DNA of 64,000 nt from Myxococcales bacterium (GTDB taxonomy: Bacteria; Myxococcota; Myxococcia; Myxococcales; Myxococcaceae): NCBI GenBank assembly GCA_016191815.1, contig JACPVI010000057.1:120570-184569 (forward strand), in the 5' to 3' direction. Position 1 is the first letter of the stretch. Each line of letters opens with the position of its first letter. Shown piece by piece: positions 50,667 to 58,759 of this stretch. The position numbers and the translations under genes were made by a program. The notes under the pieces are model-generated. The model ran no database searches and was not told the DNA's origin. It saw nothing but the letters and a program-made list of their open reading frames with translations.

Positions 50667-52655
50667 ATGAGGCTCAACCTGCGCAAGCGGCTGCCGTTCC
50701 TGGGCCTCCGCGGCAAGCTGCTCATCGCCTTCGTCGGGCTCGCCCTGGCGCCTCTCGGCGTGCTGGCGCTCTACAACACCCGCGGCGCTTCTCGCGCCCT
50801 CACCCAGGCCAACGCCGAGCACCTGCGGCTGCAGCTTGCCTCCAACATTGGCCACATCGAGAGCTACCTGGCGCTGCTCGACGCCAACGCCCGCATGTTC
50901 GCCCGGTGGGTAGAGGAGTCCGGCGTCTTCGAGGGCGGCCAGCTCAACCCGGGAGGCCGCTCGACGGTGGAGCGGTTCTTCTACCACTTCGCCTGGATGC
51001 GCCCCGACTACTACCAGATCCGCTTGCTCGACGAGCGCGGCCAGGAGCAGGTGCGGGTCGACCGCAACGGAGACCGACTCGAGGTCGTGGCGGCCGCCGC
51101 GATGCAAGACAAGTCAGACCGCTACTATTTCATTGAGGCCATGGCCATGCCTGTTGAGCAGGTCTACTTCTCACCGGTGGACCTGAACGTGGAGCGAGGA
51201 GAAGTCGAATGGCCCCACCAGCTCGTCTTCCGGGTCGCCTTCAAGACTCGCGACCGCGAAGGGAGGATGCGCGGCCTGGTCATCATGAACGTCTTCGCTC
51301 GTGAGATCCTCGATCGGCTGCGGCTGCTCAGGCCCGATCCGCGCGGCGACGTACTCTTCGTCGGCGAGCAGGGCCGGTTCGTGCGGGAGACGTGCGCTCC
51401 CGCGGGCTGCACCTACAGCTTCGGCGACATGCAGAACCTGCTCGCGGGCTTCGGCGAGGGGGTGATGAAGTCGCTTTTGGCCGGCGAGACGCAGGTAATG
51501 GTCGAGGGGCCCGACCAGTTCCTCTCGTACGCCCCGATTCACATCGGCGGCCCAGGCGGCGAGCCCCGCTGGCGGCTGGCCATCATCTATCCCCGCGACT
51601 TCGTGCTGGGGCCGGTCCAGGCGATGCGGCGGCTCGCGTACTTCTTTGCCGCCCTGGTGGCGGTGGCGGCCCTGGTACTCTCGGGCCTGGCGACTCGGAC
51701 CCTGACCCGCCCGATCCGCCGGATCCTCGGCTTCGTGCAAGGCGTAGCGGTCGGCGACTTCCGCCAAGAGCTGGTGGTCGAGACGCGGGACGAGATCGAG
51801 CGGCTGGCGGAGGCGGTTCGACACATGGCAAAGGCCCTCGAGCAGGCGCAGCAGCGCCTCTTGCGGTGGAACGAGGAGCTGCACGCCGAGGTCTCCCGCA
51901 AGGTGGCCGAGATCGAGACCCTGCTGGAGGCCAAGCACTCGACCGAGCGACAGCTCCAGCACGCCGACCGGCTGGCGTCACTGGGCATGCTGTCCGCCTC
52001 GCTGGCCCATGAGATCGGCAACCCCCTGGCCTCGATCAAGACGGTCATCCAGGTACACCTCCGCGAGCCGAACCTCGCCGTCTCCAGCCGGCAGGCCCTG
52101 GAGCTGGTCCTCTCCGAGATCGATCGCCTGGCCGACATCCTCGAGCGGGTGACCGGCTACGTCCGCCCGATGCGCGACCCGCCGGTCTCGGTGACGGTGG
52201 CCGAGGTCTTCCGTCGCGTCGCCTTTCTTCTCGAGCGCGAGGGGCGCCAGAAGGACGTCAGCCTGCGACTGGCCGGCGACGCCACCACGCAGCCGATGGT
52301 GCTGGAGGCGCAGAAGCTCGAGCAGGTGCTGCTCAACCTCGTGGTCAACTCGCTCCAGGCCAGCGAGAAGCCCGGCGAGGTGACGGTGGAGGCCCGCCTT
52401 GGCCCCGAAGGCATCGAGCTGGCCGTGTCCGACAACGGCCCGGGCATTCCGGGGGAGATCCGCTCACGAGTCTTCGAGCCCTTCGTGACGACCAAACCCG
52501 GCGGGACCGGTCTGGGCCTCCCCATCGTCCGGCAGCTCGTGCGGGAGATGGGTGGCGAGGTGCGTCTGGACTGTCCGCCGGAAGGGGGAACCCAGGTGAC
52601 CGTGAAGCTGCCCGCTGGCCGCCTGGGCGCGGCCCGCCGGGAGGTGACGCCATGA
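50667..52655 (+). CDS. Sensor histidine kinase upstream of NtrC-type regulator
   Basis: A 662-residue membrane kinase. Residues about 17-36 and 325-347 are membrane segments enclosing a Cache-like periplasmic sensor (ERFFYHFAWMRPDYYQIRLLDERGQEQVRVDR ... AMQDKSDRYYFIEA), then HAMP, a coiled-coil linker, HisKA with LAHEIGNPLAS (His448) and HATPase with FVTTKPGGTGLGLPIVR. The NtrB/HPK4-type sequence suits the sigma54 regulator encoded next, whose start overlaps its stop. The pair likely controls the redox operon at 54299. Confidence 0.9.
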   Translation: MRLNLRKRLPFLGLRGKLLIAFVGLALAPLGVLALYNTRGASRALTQANAEHLRLQLASNIGHIESYLALLDANARMFARWVEESGVFEGGQLNPGGRSTVERFFYHFAWMRPDYYQIRLLDERGQEQVRVDRNGDRLEVVAAAAMQDKSDRYYFIEAMAMPVEQVYFSPVDLNVERGEVEWPHQLVFRVAFKTRDREGRMRGLVIMNVFAREILDRLRLLRPDPRGDVLFVGEQGRFVRETCAPAGCTYSFGDMQNLLAGFGEGVMKSLLAGETQVMVEGPDQFLSYAPIHIGGPGGEPRWRLAIIYPRDFVLGPVQAMRRLAYFFAALVAVAALVLSGLATRTLTRPIRRILGFVQGVAVGDFRQELVVETRDEIERLAEAVRHMAKALEQAQQRLLRWNEELHAEVSRKVAEIETLLEAKHSTERQLQHADRLASLGMLSASLAHEIGNPLASIKTVIQVHLREPNLAVSSRQALELVLSEIDRLADILERVTGYVRPMRDPPVSVTVAEVFRRVAFLLEREGRQKDVSLRLAGDATTQPMVLEAQKLEQVLLNLVVNSLQASEKPGEVTVEARLGPEGIELAVSDNGPGIPGEIRSRVFEPFVTTKPGGTGLGLPIVRQLVREMGGEVRLDCPPEGGTQVTVKLPAGRLGAARREVTP

Positions 52656-54052
52656 ACGCCGCCGGCGCCGTCCTCGTCGTCGAGGATGACCAGGTGATGC
52701 GGGCAACGCTTGCTCAGCACCTGGGCAGAGAGCACCAGGTGGTGACTGCTTCTTCCTGCAGCGAGGCCCGCGCGGCCTTCGCCCGGAACCGGGTCGAGCT
52801 GGTCATCCTGGACCTCAACCTCCCCGACGGCGACGGGCTGGACCTGGTCCATGCCTTCCGGCGCGACGACGAGGCCGAGGTGGTGGTGATCACTGCCTAT
52901 CCCAAGGTCCAGTCTGCGGTCCGCGCGCTGAAGGCCGGGGCGTTCGACTACATCAACAAGCCCTTCGAGCTCGAGGAGTTCGACATCGTCATCGCCAAGG
53001 CGCTCGGGCACCGGCGCTTGCGAGACGAGGTGGTGGCTCTGCGCCGGCAGCGGCCGCAGGTACAGGGGGTCGAGCGCATCACCGGCGAGTCAGGGGCGAT
53101 CAGCCGCCTTCGGGAGGAGATTCGCCAGGTCGCACAGACGCCCGACACCACGGTGCTCATCCGAGGTGAGAGCGGCACCGGCAAGGAGCTGGTGGCCGAG
53201 GCGATTCATGCCGAGAGCAGCCGCAGCGACGGCCCGTTCGTCCGGGTCAACTGCTCGTCCATCCCGGCCACCATGCTCGAGGCCGAGCTGTTCGGCCACG
53301 AGCGCGGCGCGTTCACCGATGCCAAGTCTGCGCGGCGGGGCCTGGTCGAGATGGCCAACCGCGGAACGCTGTTCCTCGATGAGATCGGGGATCTCCCGCT
53401 GGAGCTGCAGCCGAAGCTGCTCACGGTGCTGGAGTCGCGGCGGTTCCGGCGGCTCGGCGGCAACCGGGAGATTTCCGTGGACGTGCGGTTTGTCGCCGCC
53501 ACCAACCGGGACCTCGAGGCCATGGTGGCCGCGGGGCATTTTCGCGACGACCTCTTGTTCCGGCTGAAGGTCTTTGCCGCGCAGGTGCCTCCCTTGCGCG
53601 AGCGCCAGGGCGACGTCGTCTTGCTGGCCACTCACTTCCTGGCAGACGCCGCCCGGAGAATGGCCAAGAAAGTGACCGGCTTCTCGGCCGCAGCGCTGGA
53701 GAGACTGACGGGCTACGGCTGGCCGGGCAACGTCCGCGAGCTTCGCAACGCCGTCGAGCGAGCGGTGATCCTCGCGCGCTCCGAGGCGATCGAGCCGGCG
53801 AACCTTCCCGCCGACGTCACCACCGGTGTGAGCCGAACGGTGTGCGTGGACTTCTGCCCCGCCTTCCCCGAGGGGCTGCCCTCCTTCCCGCCTCTGGAGG
53901 AGATCGAACGCCGCTACGTCCTCTGCGTGTACCACCAGGCCCAGGAGAACAAGACGCGCGCCGCCGAGATGCTCGGCATCTCGCGGGTGACGCTGCGGGA
54001 GAAGCTGAGGCAATCCGGCGTCGCAGACGAGGGCGGCGGAGCCCCGGGCTGA
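52652..54052 (+). CDS. NtrC-family sigma54-dependent response regulator
   Basis: A 466-residue regulator: receiver (1-118; phospho-Asp near 54 in [11 protein letters not shown]; Lys in INKPFE), AAA+ central domain with Walker A GESGTGKE, the sigma54-contact loop ERGAFTDAK, Walker [10 protein letters not shown] and the R-finger region, and a Fis-type helix-turn-helix at the C-terminus ([22 protein letters not shown]). It activates sigma54 promoters in response to the upstream kinase. The only good sigma54 promoter in view lies about 120 bp downstream, ahead of the redox operon. Confidence 0.93.
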   Translation: MNAAGAVLVVEDDQVMRATLAQHLGREHQVVTASSCSEARAAFARNRVELVILDLNLPDGDGLDLVHAFRRDDEAEVVVITAYPKVQSAVRALKAGAFDYINKPFELEEFDIVIAKALGHRRLRDEVVALRRQRPQVQGVERITGESGAISRLREEIRQVAQTPDTTVLIRGESGTGKELVAEAIHAESSRSDGPFVRVNCSSIPATMLEAELFGHERGAFTDAKSARRGLVEMANRGTLFLDEIGDLPLELQPKLLTVLESRRFRRLGGNREISVDVRFVAATNRDLEAMVAAGHFRDDLLFRLKVFAAQVPPLRERQGDVVLLATHFLADAARRMAKKVTGFSAAALERLTGYGWPGNVRELRNAVERAVILARSEAIEPANLPADVTTGVSRTVCVDFCPAFPEGLPSFPPLEEIERRYVLCVYHQAQENKTRAAEMLGISRVTLREKLRQSGVADEGGGAPG

Positions 54053-54081
54053 CTGCGGGTGGAAAGAAACTGATCGGTACG

Positions 54082-54100
54082 CCGGAAGCTTTCCTTCCGG
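54082..54100. promoter_or_regulatory. Inverted repeat, candidate activator site
   Basis: CCGGAAG-CTTTC-CTTCCGG, arms of seven bases, about 73 bp upstream of the sigma54 -24 element: a suitable distance for an NtrC-type activator site. It could instead be a terminator for the regulator gene, though no T-run follows. Confidence 0.55.
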
Positions 54101-54172
54101 TCGCTCGCTCATGCGCTCGCGCGAGCCACCCCGGCGTTCCCTGAAATCCGCCGGATGGCCGTGGCGGCTGCC

Positions 54173-54187
54173 TGGCCCGCCGCTTGC
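54173..54187 (+). promoter_or_regulatory. Sigma54 (-24/-12) promoter of redox operon
   Basis: TGGC at 54173-54176 and TTGC at 54184-54187 with seven bases between give the invariant GG-N10-GC of sigma54 promoters (TGGCccgccgcTTGC). It lies about 110 bases before the first operon gene and just after the gene of a sigma54 activator. Confidence 0.8.
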
Positions 54188-54298
54188 CTGGAGCGCCCAG
54201 CGGCGACTCACGAGGAGCCGGATGCCCCCCTGCCACGGTTGAGCGGAGGCCGGATTGCCGCGCGGGTGCTGATCGTCCTGGGGAGCTTCTGAAAAGCC

Positions 54299-55165
54299 AT
54301 GCAACGAGCGCGACCGAAAACCCAGAGGGCGTGGACCGGGCCGTGGGCTCTGGCGCTGTTCGTCCTCACCATCGTGGGCGGGTGCGCCACGCTCAGCTCC
54401 GGCACTGGCCCCGCCGAGTACCCGCGGCCCGAGCCGCTGTGGGAGGAGGCCAACGGGCCCCGGGTGTCGCCTTCTCCAGAGCTGGCGGCGCGCGGCCGGG
54501 AGCTGTTTCACATTCGCTGCGCCGGCTGTCACGGCCTTGGCGGCGAGGGCGATGGGCCCGCCGCCAGCCTCATGCAGGACAAGCCGCGGGACCTGACCGA
54601 AGGGGTTTTCAAGTTCCGCTCAACGCTCAAGGGCACGATGCCGCGGGAGTTGGACCTCTTCCGCACCATCACCGCGGGGTTTCCCGCCTACGGCATGCCT
54701 TCGTTCCGCTACCTCTCTGCCGCGGAGCGCTGGGCGCTGGTCGACTTCGTCAAGTCGCAGTCGCCGGAGTGGGAGGCGGTCGCCGCGGGAGAGCCGGTGG
54801 AGGTCGGCCAGCCAGGGGCCAGAAGCGGCGAGGCGCTGGCGCGCGGGCGGCAGCTCTTCGTCGAGCTGAAGTGCACCGACTGCCACCGAGGCCCCGAGGG
54901 AGAGCCGCCCAAGAATCCCGACATCAAGGACGACTGGGGTCGGCCCATCCAGGCGCGCGACTACCGCAAGGGGCCGCTGTACTTCAAGGCCGGCGGCCGC
55001 CCCCGCGACATCGCCCGCGTGGTGCTGACGGGCATTCCGGGCACTCCCATGGGCTCGTACGCCGAGCAGATCAAGAGTCGCGATGACCTGTGGGCGCTCG
55101 CTCACTTCGTCCACTCCCTGTCGGCCGAGGGCGCGGCAAATCCGAACGAGGAGGCGATCCGATGA
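54299..55165 (+). CDS. Di-heme c-type cytochrome lipoprotein
   Basis: A 288-residue protein with a lipobox (LTIVGGC, Cys29) and two heme sites, CAGCH (74-78) and CTDCH (192-196), each with downstream Met candidates (GMPSF; GTPMGSY). It should sit on the outer face of a membrane and shuttle electrons. First gene of the operon behind the sigma54 promoter; its stop overlaps the next start. Confidence 0.9.
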   Translation: MQRARPKTQRAWTGPWALALFVLTIVGGCATLSSGTGPAEYPRPEPLWEEANGPRVSPSPELAARGRELFHIRCAGCHGLGGEGDGPAASLMQDKPRDLTEGVFKFRSTLKGTMPRELDLFRTITAGFPAYGMPSFRYLSAAERWALVDFVKSQSPEWEAVAAGEPVEVGQPGARSGEALARGRQLFVELKCTDCHRGPEGEPPKNPDIKDDWGRPIQARDYRKGPLYFKAGGRPRDIARVVLTGIPGTPMGSYAEQIKSRDDLWALAHFVHSLSAEGAANPNEEAIR

Positions 55166-55893
55166 GGCAAGCACTGGCCGCAGCGTGGCTCGCAGTGGCG
55201 CTGGGCGCACCTCCCGCCCGCGCCTACGACGAGGTGGCAGTCAAGGGTGGCGGCTCCATCGGCGGGGCGGTGAAGTTGACGGGCAAGGCGCCCGAGCCGC
55301 AGCAGATCGCCATCACCAAGGACCCGGAGGTGTGCGGCAGCGGCGTGCGAACGGTCGGCGAGGTGGCGGTGGGCAACGACGGAAGCCTCAAGGGCGCGGT
55401 CGTCTACATCGAGAGAATCGCCGCCGGCAAGGCCTGGCCCCGGTCGCGCGAGGGCGCCCTCATCGACCAGAAGGGGTGCCGGTTCTTGCCCGGCTCGCTG
55501 GTGATGCGAAAGGGCGACGTCGTCCGCATCAAGAACAAGGACAAGGTCTTCCACAACATCCACGCGTACGAGGTGGTCGGCAGCGCCCGCCTGTCGATGT
55601 TCAACGACGGGCAGCCGGCGGACTCCGACCTGAAACACGACTTGCGGATGCGGCGCGGCAACGAAGTGAAGCTCGAGTGCGACGCCCACAACTTCATGCA
55701 CGAGTGGTTCCTGGTGCTCGAGCACCCCTACTACTCCCCGACCGCGGCGGGCGGCGGCTTCTCCATCGGCGATGTCCCGCCGGGTAGCTACAAGCTCATC
55801 GCCTGGCACCCGGCGCTGGGCCGGCAGGAAGCGAACGTCGAGGTCAAACCCGGCGACAAGGCGACCGTCGACTTCACCTTCAAGGGAAAGTGA
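55162..55893 (+). CDS. Secreted cupredoxin-like protein
   Basis: A 243-residue protein with a signal peptide (MRQALAAAWLAVALGAPPARA). It has a cupredoxin-like beta fold with possible copper ligands His131/His134 (FHNIHAY), Cys173, His176, Met179 and His180 (CDAHNFMH), then a C-terminal carboxypeptidase-regulatory-like module (GGGFSIGDVPPGSYKLIAWHPALG). This resembles plastocyanin-like proteins of methylamine/cytochrome clusters. It is a likely soluble electron carrier. Confidence 0.8.
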   Translation: MRQALAAAWLAVALGAPPARAYDEVAVKGGGSIGGAVKLTGKAPEPQQIAITKDPEVCGSGVRTVGEVAVGNDGSLKGAVVYIERIAAGKAWPRSREGALIDQKGCRFLPGSLVMRKGDVVRIKNKDKVFHNIHAYEVVGSARLSMFNDGQPADSDLKHDLRMRRGNEVKLECDAHNFMHEWFLVLEHPYYSPTAAGGGFSIGDVPPGSYKLIAWHPALGRQEANVEVKPGDKATVDFTFKGK

Positions 55894-56979
55894 ATGCGCA
55901 GAAGCCTGGTATCGACCCTGTCGGGTCTGTTGCTGTTTCTGGCCCTGCCGGCGGAGGCCGCCTCGCCCCCGCTGGCGCCCATGCCCGAGGCCCACAAGCC
56001 AAAGCCCGACCAGGTGGCCCTGGGGCGCTCGCTCTTCTTCGACGCTCGCCTGTCCGGTGACGGCAGCCTCGCCTGCGCGTCGTGCCACGACCCCGCGAAG
56101 GGCTTCTCCAATGGAAAACGGCTGTCCGATGCTTACCCGGGGGCGCTGCACTTCCGGGCGGTGCCGAGCATCGTCAACGCCGCCCACCGCAAGTACCTTC
56201 ACTGGGACGGGCGCATCACCGACCTCGCCGACCTGGTCCGCGACCACATCACCGACGCCCAGTTCATGAACGCCGACGGGCGGCTGGTCATCGAGCGGCT
56301 GCGGCAGGTGCCGGAGTACGAGGAGGGGTTCAAGAGGGCCTTCGGCGGCGAGCCCACCTTCGGGCGCATCTTGAACGTGGTGGCCGCCTTCATGCGGTCG
56401 GTGAACTCGACCGGCCACCCGCTGGACCGTTACCTCGCCGGAGACAAGGGGGCGTTGTCCGCCGAGGCCCGCCGTGGCCTGGAGCTCTTCACCGGCAAGG
56501 CCGGCTGTGCACAATGCCACGGAGGGGCGCTGCTCACCGACGAGCAGTTCCACCGCCTGGGGGTGCCCGAGAACCCACAGATTCTCGCCGAGCCGCTCCG
56601 GCACATCACCTTCCGCCGCCACTTCAAGATCCTCGGCACTCCGGGCTACCACGCGCTGCGCGAGGACGTGGGCCTGTACGCCCTCACCAAGCGCGAAGAG
56701 GACCGGAGCAAGTTCCGCACCCCCTCGCTGCGCGAGGTGGGCCTTCGCCAGGCGTTCATGCACAACGGGGCCTTCAGGTCGCCAGAAGAGGTCGTCGACT
56801 TCTACGACCGCGGAGGCGGCGGAGCGACAGGGAAGGACCCCAAGCTCGCCTCACTCGGTCTCAGCCAGCAGGAGCGGCGAGATCTGGTTGCCTTCCTGCG
56901 GAGCCTCAAGAGCGCCCCGGTCCGCATCGATCGACCCAATCCCCCCGCGTACCAGGCCCGGGCGCTGGGCAAGAACTGA
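55894..56979 (+). CDS. Di-heme cytochrome c peroxidase/MauG-type protein (IdrP-like)
   Basis: A 361-residue secreted protein (signal to about residue 22) with CASCH (61-65) and CAQCH (205-209), RFSD-like GLELFTGKAG and C-terminal FRTPSLREV and MHNGAF motifs of the bacterial di-heme peroxidase/MauG family. ATG follows the preceding stop directly. The family reduces peroxide or oxidises protein partners. Two such genes beside a molybdenum enzyme are the idrP1/idrP2 pattern. Confidence 0.88.
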   Translation: MRRSLVSTLSGLLLFLALPAEAASPPLAPMPEAHKPKPDQVALGRSLFFDARLSGDGSLACASCHDPAKGFSNGKRLSDAYPGALHFRAVPSIVNAAHRKYLHWDGRITDLADLVRDHITDAQFMNADGRLVIERLRQVPEYEEGFKRAFGGEPTFGRILNVVAAFMRSVNSTGHPLDRYLAGDKGALSAEARRGLELFTGKAGCAQCHGGALLTDEQFHRLGVPENPQILAEPLRHITFRRHFKILGTPGYHALREDVGLYALTKREEDRSKFRTPSLREVGLRQAFMHNGAFRSPEEVVDFYDRGGGGATGKDPKLASLGLSQQERRDLVAFLRSLKSAPVRIDRPNPPAYQARALGKN

Positions 56980-56989
56980 GGAGGCCTCG

Positions 56990-58153
56990 ATGCGACGCCC
57001 GTTCAACGTCAGGGTCGCCGGACTCGCCGGGCTGGTGGTGGCGATGCTCGCGCGCTCCGCCGCCGGCGACGGCAAGGCCGCTGCTCCGCGCCTGGCCGAC
57101 AACGGCCGCGCCATCAGGCCGCTGGGCTCCCTGGGCCCGGTCCCGGTGCCGCCCGACAACAAGATTTCCGAGCCCAAGGCCGAGCTGGGCAAGCTGCTGT
57201 TCTTCGACGCCCGCCTCTCCGGCGACGTGTCCACGAGCTGCGCCTCCTGTCACGACCCACGCCAGGGGTGGGGCGACGGCGGCGACCTCTCTCGCGGCTA
57301 CCCCGGGACCCAGCACTGGCGCAACTCGCAGACGGTGCTGAACAGCGCCTACCACGCCAAGCTGTTCTGGGCCGGTGAATCGACCAGCCTCGAGGCACAG
57401 GCCAACTCGGCCATCACCGGCAACCTCGCCGGCAACGGCGAGCCCGACATGATCGAGGAGCGGCTCGCCCAGGCGCCCGAGTACGTAGAGCTGTTCCGGA
57501 AGGCCTTCGGCTCCTTCAAGCCGCAATACCCGGATGTGCTCAAGGCCATCGCGACGTTCGAGCGCGTGGCTGCGGTTTCCGACCCGGGGAAAGTCCCCTT
57601 CGACCGCTTCCTCGGGGGCGATGCCGGCGCTCTCTCCGCGGCCGCCCAGCGCGGCCGGGCGCTCTTCGAGGGAAAGGCCCGCTGCACCCAGTGCCACGAC
57701 GGCCCGCTGTTCTCCGATGAGGACTACCACAACCTTGGCGTACCCAAGAACCCCGCGTTCGAGAGTGATCCGCAGCGGCAGATCGCGCTGCGCTGGCAGC
57801 ACTACATCCGCGGCGTCGACGAGAAGGCCACCTACCGCAGCGCCGATCGCGACCTGGGGCTCTTCTACGAGACCAAGCGGCCGCAGGACCAAGGTCGTTT
57901 CCGTACGCCCTCGCTGCGCGAGCTGGCCCACACCGCGCCCTACATGCACAACGGCGTCTTCTTCACCCTCGAGGAGGTCGTCGACTTCTACGACCAGGGC
58001 GGCGGGGACGATCCGCAGAAGGACCCGCTGATGAAGCCCCTCGGCCTCACCGCCCAGGAGAAGGGGGACCTGGTCGAGTTCCTCAACAGCCTGAGCGGCC
58101 CGCCCATCGTGGTCGACCCGCCCCTGCTGCCCCAGTACGCGGTGCTCAAGTGA
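56990..58153 (+). CDS. Second di-heme cytochrome c peroxidase/MauG-type protein (IdrP-like)
   Basis: A 387-residue secreted protein from ATG 56990 behind GAGGAGG. Heme motifs CASCH (84-88) and CTQCH (231-235); GRFRTPSLREL and YMHNGVF near the C-terminus. It is clearly a paralogue of the preceding gene yet diverged, arguing for non-redundant roles. It is translationally close to the Rieske gene. Confidence 0.88.
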   Translation: MRRPFNVRVAGLAGLVVAMLARSAAGDGKAAAPRLADNGRAIRPLGSLGPVPVPPDNKISEPKAELGKLLFFDARLSGDVSTSCASCHDPRQGWGDGGDLSRGYPGTQHWRNSQTVLNSAYHAKLFWAGESTSLEAQANSAITGNLAGNGEPDMIEERLAQAPEYVELFRKAFGSFKPQYPDVLKAIATFERVAAVSDPGKVPFDRFLGGDAGALSAAAQRGRALFEGKARCTQCHDGPLFSDEDYHNLGVPKNPAFESDPQRQIALRWQHYIRGVDEKATYRSADRDLGLFYETKRPQDQGRFRTPSLRELAHTAPYMHNGVFFTLEEVVDFYDQGGGDDPQKDPLMKPLGLTAQEKGDLVEFLNSLSGPPIVVDPPLLPQYAVLK

Positions 58154-58167
58154 AGGAGTCACGCGAG

Positions 58168-58758
58168 ATGGCCTCGGAAACCGACACCTCCGCCGGCGGC
58201 GGCGAGAAGCCTCCCACCTGCCTGACCCGCCGCGACTTCCTGCTCTCGGGGAGCGGCGCGGCGACGACCATCATGCTCGCCTCGCTTCCCGGCTTCGCCC
58301 GCGCCCAGGAGCCCCTCGCCCTCAGGGTGGCGGCCTATCCGCGCAAGCGGCTCGGTCGCATCTCACGGCTGCAGCTCAATCAGCCGGTGGAGTTCCATTA
58401 CCCGTACGAGCACGCGCACTGCAGGAGCTTCATCGTCAAGCTGGGGGTGCCCGCTGGCGCCGGGGTCGGGCCGGAGCAGGACGTGGTGGCCTTCAACGCG
58501 CTGTGCACGCACCAGGGCGGGCTGCTCTCGGGCATGTACCTTCAGGAGGGGGCCTTCCGGCTCGCCGGCCCCTGCCCGATTCACCTTTCTACCTTCGACC
58601 TCACCCGGCACGGGCTGATCGTGGCTGGCCATGCGACTCAGAGCCTTCCTCAAGTCTTGCTCGAGACCGACGGAGACGCCGTCTACGCGACGGGGATGAT
58701 GGGGCTCGTCTACGGCTTCTCCTCGAACCTGCCGCGCGACTGGAAGGAGGGAGGCTGA
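58168..58758 (+). CDS. Tat-exported Rieske iron-sulfur protein (AioB/IdrB-like)
   Basis: About 196 residues from ATG 58168, nine bases after AAGGAG; a GTG at 58150 is an alternative start. A twin-arginine signal is present (LTRRDFLLSGSGAATTIMLASL). The cluster ligands are C113-x-H115 (CTHQGG) and C136-x2-H139 (CPIH). The two extra cysteines that form the usual Rieske disulfide are absent (Gly118 in place of the first; Ile138 in place of the second). It is the small subunit of the adjacent molybdoenzyme and probably carries it through the Tat pathway. Confidence 0.9.
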   Translation: MASETDTSAGGGEKPPTCLTRRDFLLSGSGAATTIMLASLPGFARAQEPLALRVAAYPRKRLGRISRLQLNQPVEFHYPYEHAHCRSFIVKLGVPAGAGVGPEQDVVAFNALCTHQGGLLSGMYLQEGAFRLAGPCPIHLSTFDLTRHGLIVAGHATQSLPQVLLETDGDAVYATGMMGLVYGFSSNLPRDWKEGG

Positions 58759-58759
58759 G

